This document shows positions 10,139 through 12,735 of a stretch of DNA of 12,735 bases, one piece after another (position 1 is the stretch's first letter; the number at the start of each line of letters is the position of its first letter). The notes beneath the pieces were generated by a model. That model searched no databases, was not told the DNA's origin, and was given only the letters and a program-made list of their open reading frames with translations. The stretch is from assembly GCA_001969505.1 (NCBI GenBank), contig LSSK01001926.1, positions 1 to 12,735 on the forward strand. The letters run 5' to 3'. The translations under genes and the position numbers were made by a program. The stretch comes from Zancudomyces culisetae (lineage: Eukaryota; Kickxellomycota; Harpellomycetes; Harpellales; Legeriomycetaceae).

Positions 10139-10254
10139 ATTAATGGTCTCAACTTTTCCAGCGACTTCCAGAGTACTTTGTAGATTATTTGCAAATATAT
10201 ACTCAATAACTTCAGTACATTTGTTAAAATAAACATCTGAATCGCCACCAACAT

Positions 10255-10288
10255 CTAACCAATTAAGACCACTTTTTGATACGAATCA
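10255..10288 (-). other. Candidate frameshift junction between two ankyrin frames
   Basis: The upstream frame ends at TAG 10255-10257. The downstream frame is closed above by TGA 10286-10288 and open from 10285 to 8591. The shift therefore must fall within 10255-10285, and the only homopolymer there is the A5 run (T5 on the plus strand, 10273-10277). A switch of minus one relative to the upstream frame joins them. The nearby A10 run at 10306-10315 cannot explain it alone, because both other frames hit stops (TGA and TAA) below it. No canonical X-XXY-YYZ slippery heptamer is present, and no good GT-AG intron of the right length was found. Confidence 0.6.
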
Positions 10289-11985
10289 ATGGTTTTTACG
10301 ATGGCTTTTTTTTTTGAATTAACCATCATCAGTATAATTTCATATGTACCTATATCTTTAAAATTTCCAGGATAGTTTGAAAATAATACAATCAGGTATA
10401 GCAGTGTTTTGTTAAACTTGAGTCTCGTTCCAGCCTTGATATCTATTTCTGAAATCTTAGCACCAGAACTATCGTTACCAAAGCGTTCCATTAGATGCTT
10501 TGTCACTTCAAAACCTTGAATATAACACAGCTCCAAAATATCCGGCGAGTTATATAATCCAAAAATAGCACCGTTTTCCAACAATAGTCGTAGCATACCT
10601 ACGTTCTTATTACTACTTGCAATTTCAATTCCTTCAAAATCTGGCGATGTTAAATCTACTCCAGCATCGATAATCAGCTTGGCGATTCTGACTTCATCAG
10701 ATTCCACTGCTGTTTTTAAGCAGGCAATACTCACTGATTTTGGATACTTTTCGATGATTTTCTTTATCAATCCGTAGTTCTTGTTTTTTATGGCTGTCAT
10801 AACAGCATTTTCATCTAAATCGCTTTTTATTTTATCACTGTTGTTTAAAAGAAATCTTATGAGATCCTCACGATCACATCTATACGCCATAGATGTTACC
10901 CTTATAATATTCTCTGAGTTTGGCTCTACTTTCAAAAAATACTCTTCCACCAAATCCACATTACTATGAAGTATCACCATATCGAACAATATTTGTTGAC
11001 AAGCTTTATCAGGGTAGCTATTCATCAAGAACTCTGTCAGTTCGTTTTTTTGATACAAAACCAAGTAGTATAAAAATGCAATATAAACCAACAAATACAT
11101 TCTAGCAGTATATCCAAAATCCTTGAGAAAATTAATGAGATGGAATAATGAAAATCCACCCCTAGTTTCAAGTAATTCCATTTCTTGAATAGAGATGTCT
11201 ATACTGAGCTTTAAATCCAATACCATTTTTAGTAATTTGGGGTTGTTAAAATTGCAGATCCTACCTGCAGTCATCAATACTAAATACTTAATACCCTTGC
11301 TATCAATGTATCTAGCTTTTTTTTCAACAAAGCCAAGTACTTCTGTAGGAATTTCAATTTTTGATCTGCAGAAATTTACCAGTGCTTTAATATCCTCATT
11401 TCCAAAAGTTGAAAGCACAGCTCCCATTACTATCCCCAGACTCTCACCTATCGTAAATAGTGGTCTGATATAAAGATTTCCAGATATTTTGATGTCTGTT
11501 ACCTCCCTTTGTGATGTGTTCTCTTCCGAAAATAAATCATCAATATCAATATCTAGGTATTCACTCTCGTTCATGAATAAAGTACCCTTATATACAACTG
11601 TTGATGTATTTCTATCAATTATTAAATACATTTTGAGCAGTTTATTTAGTATGTTCTTCCATCCATACTCCAACACCAGTCCCAAAAAAAATTCGTAGTT
11701 CATATTTTTAAGTTTTCTTAGCACTAGCATGCCAGCAGTTTCATCCATAATTATTTTAGTGTATTTCTCAAATATTTGCTTTAAACTGGGCTCGAAACCG
11801 TCTTTAATGTTAGATAAAGCATACTGAAGAATGTACTTGCTAACTGTGTTCACCTGTTGTGAAGCATAGTACATATTTCTGTTAACTAGTGATAGCTGGA
11901 GGTTTTGGGCAAATACAAATATTGTTGACAAGATATTTGTTGGAAGTTTGTTGAAAAAACCACTGCTATTGTTGTTGTTTTCCAT
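10255..11985 (-). CDS. F-box-like/ankyrin protein, N-terminal half of a probable split gene
   Basis: 576 codons. The N-terminus has a short Asn-rich leader and then an F-box-like segment at 14-39 (KLPTNILSTIFVFAQNLQLS, with LVNRNMYYAS after it), the type of motif that docks on Skp1 in SCF ubiquitin ligases. Residues 60-365 are helical but not clearly assigned. Residues 296-311 are very hydrophobic (MYLLVYIAFLYYLVLY) and could be a buried helix or a membrane segment. Degenerate ankyrin repeats begin at about 367 and run to about 510 (for example 457-483, VGMLRLLLENGAIF). The start is supported by an in-frame TAA eight codons upstream. The frame stops at 10255 while a one-base-shifted frame carries on with more repeats, so the protein is probably truncated relative to an ancestor of about 1,130 residues. 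By analogy with F-box/ankyrin adaptors it may select substrates for ubiquitination; that is inference, and the F-box call is moderate. Confidence 0.75.
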   Translation of the reverse strand: MENNNNSSGFFNKLPTNILSTIFVFAQNLQLSLVNRNMYYASQQVNTVSKYILQYALSNIKDGFEPSLKQIFEKYTKIIMDETAGMLVLRKLKNMNYEFFLGLVLEYGWKNILNKLLKMYLIIDRNTSTVVYKGTLFMNESEYLDIDIDDLFSEENTSQREVTDIKISGNLYIRPLFTIGESLGIVMGAVLSTFGNEDIKALVNFCRSKIEIPTEVLGFVEKKARYIDSKGIKYLVLMTAGRICNFNNPKLLKMVLDLKLSIDISIQEMELLETRGGFSLFHLINFLKDFGYTARMYLLVYIAFLYYLVLYQKNELTEFLMNSYPDKACQQILFDMVILHSNVDLVEEYFLKVEPNSENIIRVTSMAYRCDREDLIRFLLNNSDKIKSDLDENAVMTAIKNKNYGLIKKIIEKYPKSVSIACLKTAVESDEVRIAKLIIDAGVDLTSPDFEGIEIASSNKNVGMLRLLLENGAIFGLYNSPDILELCYIQGFEVTKHLMERFGNDSSGAKISEIDIKAGTRLKFNKTLLYLIVLFSNYPGNFKDIGTYEIILMMVNSKKKAIVKTIDSYQKVVLIG

Positions 11986-12114
11986 TATGTGGTGAGTAGA
12001 ATATATTTAGTTTTTGTTTTCAAACATATATAGTTTAATATTGTACTAAAGAAATTTAAACAGAATTGATGACAACATGGACAGTGGAAATGAGTTTAGG
12101 TTATATACTCTTCC

Positions 12115-12120
12115 TATATA
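12115..12120 (-). promoter_or_regulatory. TATA-like element upstream of the F-box/ankyrin gene
   Basis: On the minus strand this reads TATATAGG, 130 bases above the ATG at 11985. A second TATATA lies closer (12027-12032, about 42 bases above). Distance and sequence fit a yeast-type TATA box, but such motifs are expected by chance in this AT-rich DNA. Confidence 0.25.
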
Positions 12121-12173
12121 ACTACTTGGGTTGTACAAAGTTGGAATTGGTTCGGATAAAATCATTTTTGGTA

Positions 12174-12196
12174 TTATTTATTTATTTATTTATTTT
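12174..12196. repeat. ATTT microsatellite
   Basis: Five uninterrupted ATTT units and a partial one, in the spacer above the F-box/ankyrin start. No coding or regulatory role can be assigned. Confidence 0.8.
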
Positions 12197-12247
12197 GGTC
12201 TGCATAAGCCAAGTTAGAAAAGTTAGCATTCGAAATTGTTGAGCGTT

Positions 12248-12388
12248 TTAGTATCCGTGCTGCATAAAATGGTTCTCATTGCCGTATTTCAGTGGAGCAG
12301 AACTTCCCTTTTCCTTTTCCTCTTTTTCCTCTTCTTTCTTCTTCTCCTTCCCCAGCAAGCAATACCAACTTTCTGAATATCTTATCAT
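12248..12388 (-). CDS. Candidate small protein, 46 residues, unrecognised
   Basis: ATG at 12386-12388, TAA at 12248-12250. The product has three parts: an aromatic N-terminus (MIRYSESWYCLLG), a Lys/Glu tract at 14-27, and a polar C-terminus with His and aromatic residues (KYGNENHFMQHGY). The ends are compositionally distinct and do not look like noise, whereas the K/E tract comes from a purine run and has little value as evidence. An in-frame TAA lies 15 codons above the ATG and there is no closer upstream ATG, so if the gene is real this is its start unless a spliced 5' exon exists. It lies on the same strand as the F-box/ankyrin gene, 262 bases upstream of it. The size would suit a small mitochondrial or complex-associated protein, but I do not recognise a family. 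The opposite strand has an equally open 35-codon hydrophobic frame (12269-12376). Confidence 0.35.
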   Translation of the reverse strand: MIRYSESWYCLLGKEKKKEEEKEEKEKGSSAPLKYGNENHFMQHGY

Positions 12389-12571
12389 TCCGTGTAATGC
12401 AAAGAAAACAAGAGATTTTGAATTGGTCAGGGATTAAGGTATAGTAAATTCGTTTCTCTAAAAAATGAAACCTGGAAATGAGTGATAACTACCTGTGTTA
12501 GCACTTCGATACAGATATTCGAACAGCTGGAATAATCTAAAAAACAACTGTATAATTTTCCCAAACTAGCC

Positions 12572-12583
12572 GTAGTATACTAC
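12572..12583. repeat. 12-base perfect palindrome GTAGTATACTAC
   Basis: Self-complementary over 12 bases, just ahead of the longer inverted repeat at 12592-12633, which shares its TAGTA/TACTA words. It could be a dimeric-protein site; no known site was recognised. Confidence 0.6.
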
Positions 12584-12591
12584 TCATCAAA

Positions 12592-12633
12592 AGTAGTAGC
12601 ATTAAGTTTCACTTAAATAGATATGCTACTAGT
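12592..12633. repeat. Nested inverted repeat / hairpin
   Basis: Outer arms TAGTAGCAT (12594-12602) and ATGCTACTA (12623-12631) pair over about nine bases. An inner stem TTAAGT/ACTTAA (12602-12607, 12611-12616) closes a TTC loop, leaving a six-base bulge on the 3' side; one base is shared between the stems. No T run or known RNA family is associated. Confidence 0.6.
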
Positions 12634-12735
12634 AAGAAATCTAAATCATCATTTCCAATTTTGTTGTAGTATGTAAAGTTATTTATTCAAGAGCCGGATT
12701 GTTTTTTATTTGCTATTTATTCAGTAAAAAAACAG

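Larger units (their letters stand above)
11986..12247. other. Upstream region of the F-box/ankyrin gene
   Basis: AT-rich spacer between the ankyrin start and the small minus-strand reading frame at 12248. It holds two TATA-like elements and an ATTT microsatellite. Only trivial open frames occur, such as 14 codons from ATG 12078 on the plus strand. No RNA gene was seen. Confidence 0.5.
12389..12735. other. Right-end intergenic region
   Basis: AT-rich, with no open frame longer than about 20 codons that looks coding. It contains a perfect palindrome and a nested hairpin, listed separately. If the 46-codon frame is a gene, this holds its promoter. No tRNA was recognised. Confidence 0.5.

Noticed and set aside
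10255-10305. 45-base GTAAAA...TTAG intron with a CTTAAT branch-like motif
   Set aside because: The length is a multiple of three and leaves the reading in the same frame, so it does not lead into the downstream ankyrin frame.
10306-10315. A10 homopolymer as the cause of the ankyrin frameshift
   Set aside because: Shifting there in either direction runs into a stop (TGA at 10286-10288 or an early TAA), so a single slip at this site does not join the two frames.
1-12735. CRISPR array, insertion sequence, rRNA, tRNA or phage genes
   Set aside because: No regularly spaced repeats, transposase motifs, tRNA B-box-like words in a cloverleaf context or phage genes were seen; the content is eukaryotic nuclear.

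Overview
This is an AT-rich nuclear fragment of a eukaryote, most likely a fungus. The best evidence is the first gene, whose C-terminal catalytic region matches the fungal/yeast-type cystathionine gamma-synthase (Str2-like) pattern more closely than bacterial or plant enzymes. The second is a full-length THO2/THOC2 homologue. No operons are seen, and no intron is needed to explain the three long, clear genes. CTG codons fall at conserved leucines of the first gene (the second L of NPLL, the L of NFTL, the L of TILAH), so CTG reads as leucine and the CUG-Ser and CUG-Ala yeast codes are unlikely. I cannot name the genus. Simple-sequence repeats and Asn-, Glu- and Lys-rich inserts are abundant.

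Layout. Bases 1-1164 (+) hold the 3' part of the transsulfuration enzyme gene; its 5' end lies outside the window. A 244-base convergent gap (1165-1408) carries AT-rich 3' processing signals. Bases 1409-7474 (-) encode a 2,021-residue THO2. It has a recognisable conserved core (about residues 700-1530) interrupted by acidic, GS and E/K tracts, and a very long disordered tail: an E/K/R block, an RDN block, a 54-base tandem repeat, poly-Asn and an RG/Y end. Bases 7475-8590 are an 1.1 kb AT-rich gap with no convincing gene. Bases 8591-11985 (-) hold an F-box-like/ankyrin-repeat locus. It is read as two open frames, 10255-11985 (F-box-like N-terminus plus first ankyrin repeats) and 8591-10138 (about 15 more repeats). 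The two are offset by one frame and overlap by 31 bases once the downstream frame is extended past its first ATG, so they look like one ancestral gene broken by a frameshift. Bases 11986-12735 are upstream DNA with a candidate 46-codon gene on the minus strand (12248-12388), a TATA-like element, an ATTT microsatellite and inverted repeats.

The genes do not form a pathway. The first makes cystathionine (sulfur amino-acid synthesis), THO2 is the scaffold of the THO/TREX complex coupling transcription to mRNA export, and the F-box/ankyrin locus is a member of what is probably an expanded, fast-evolving substrate-adaptor family. I did not find a clearly new biological system. The items most worth a second look are the split ankyrin gene, the small 46-codon reading frame, and the insertion inside the catalytic core of the first gene.
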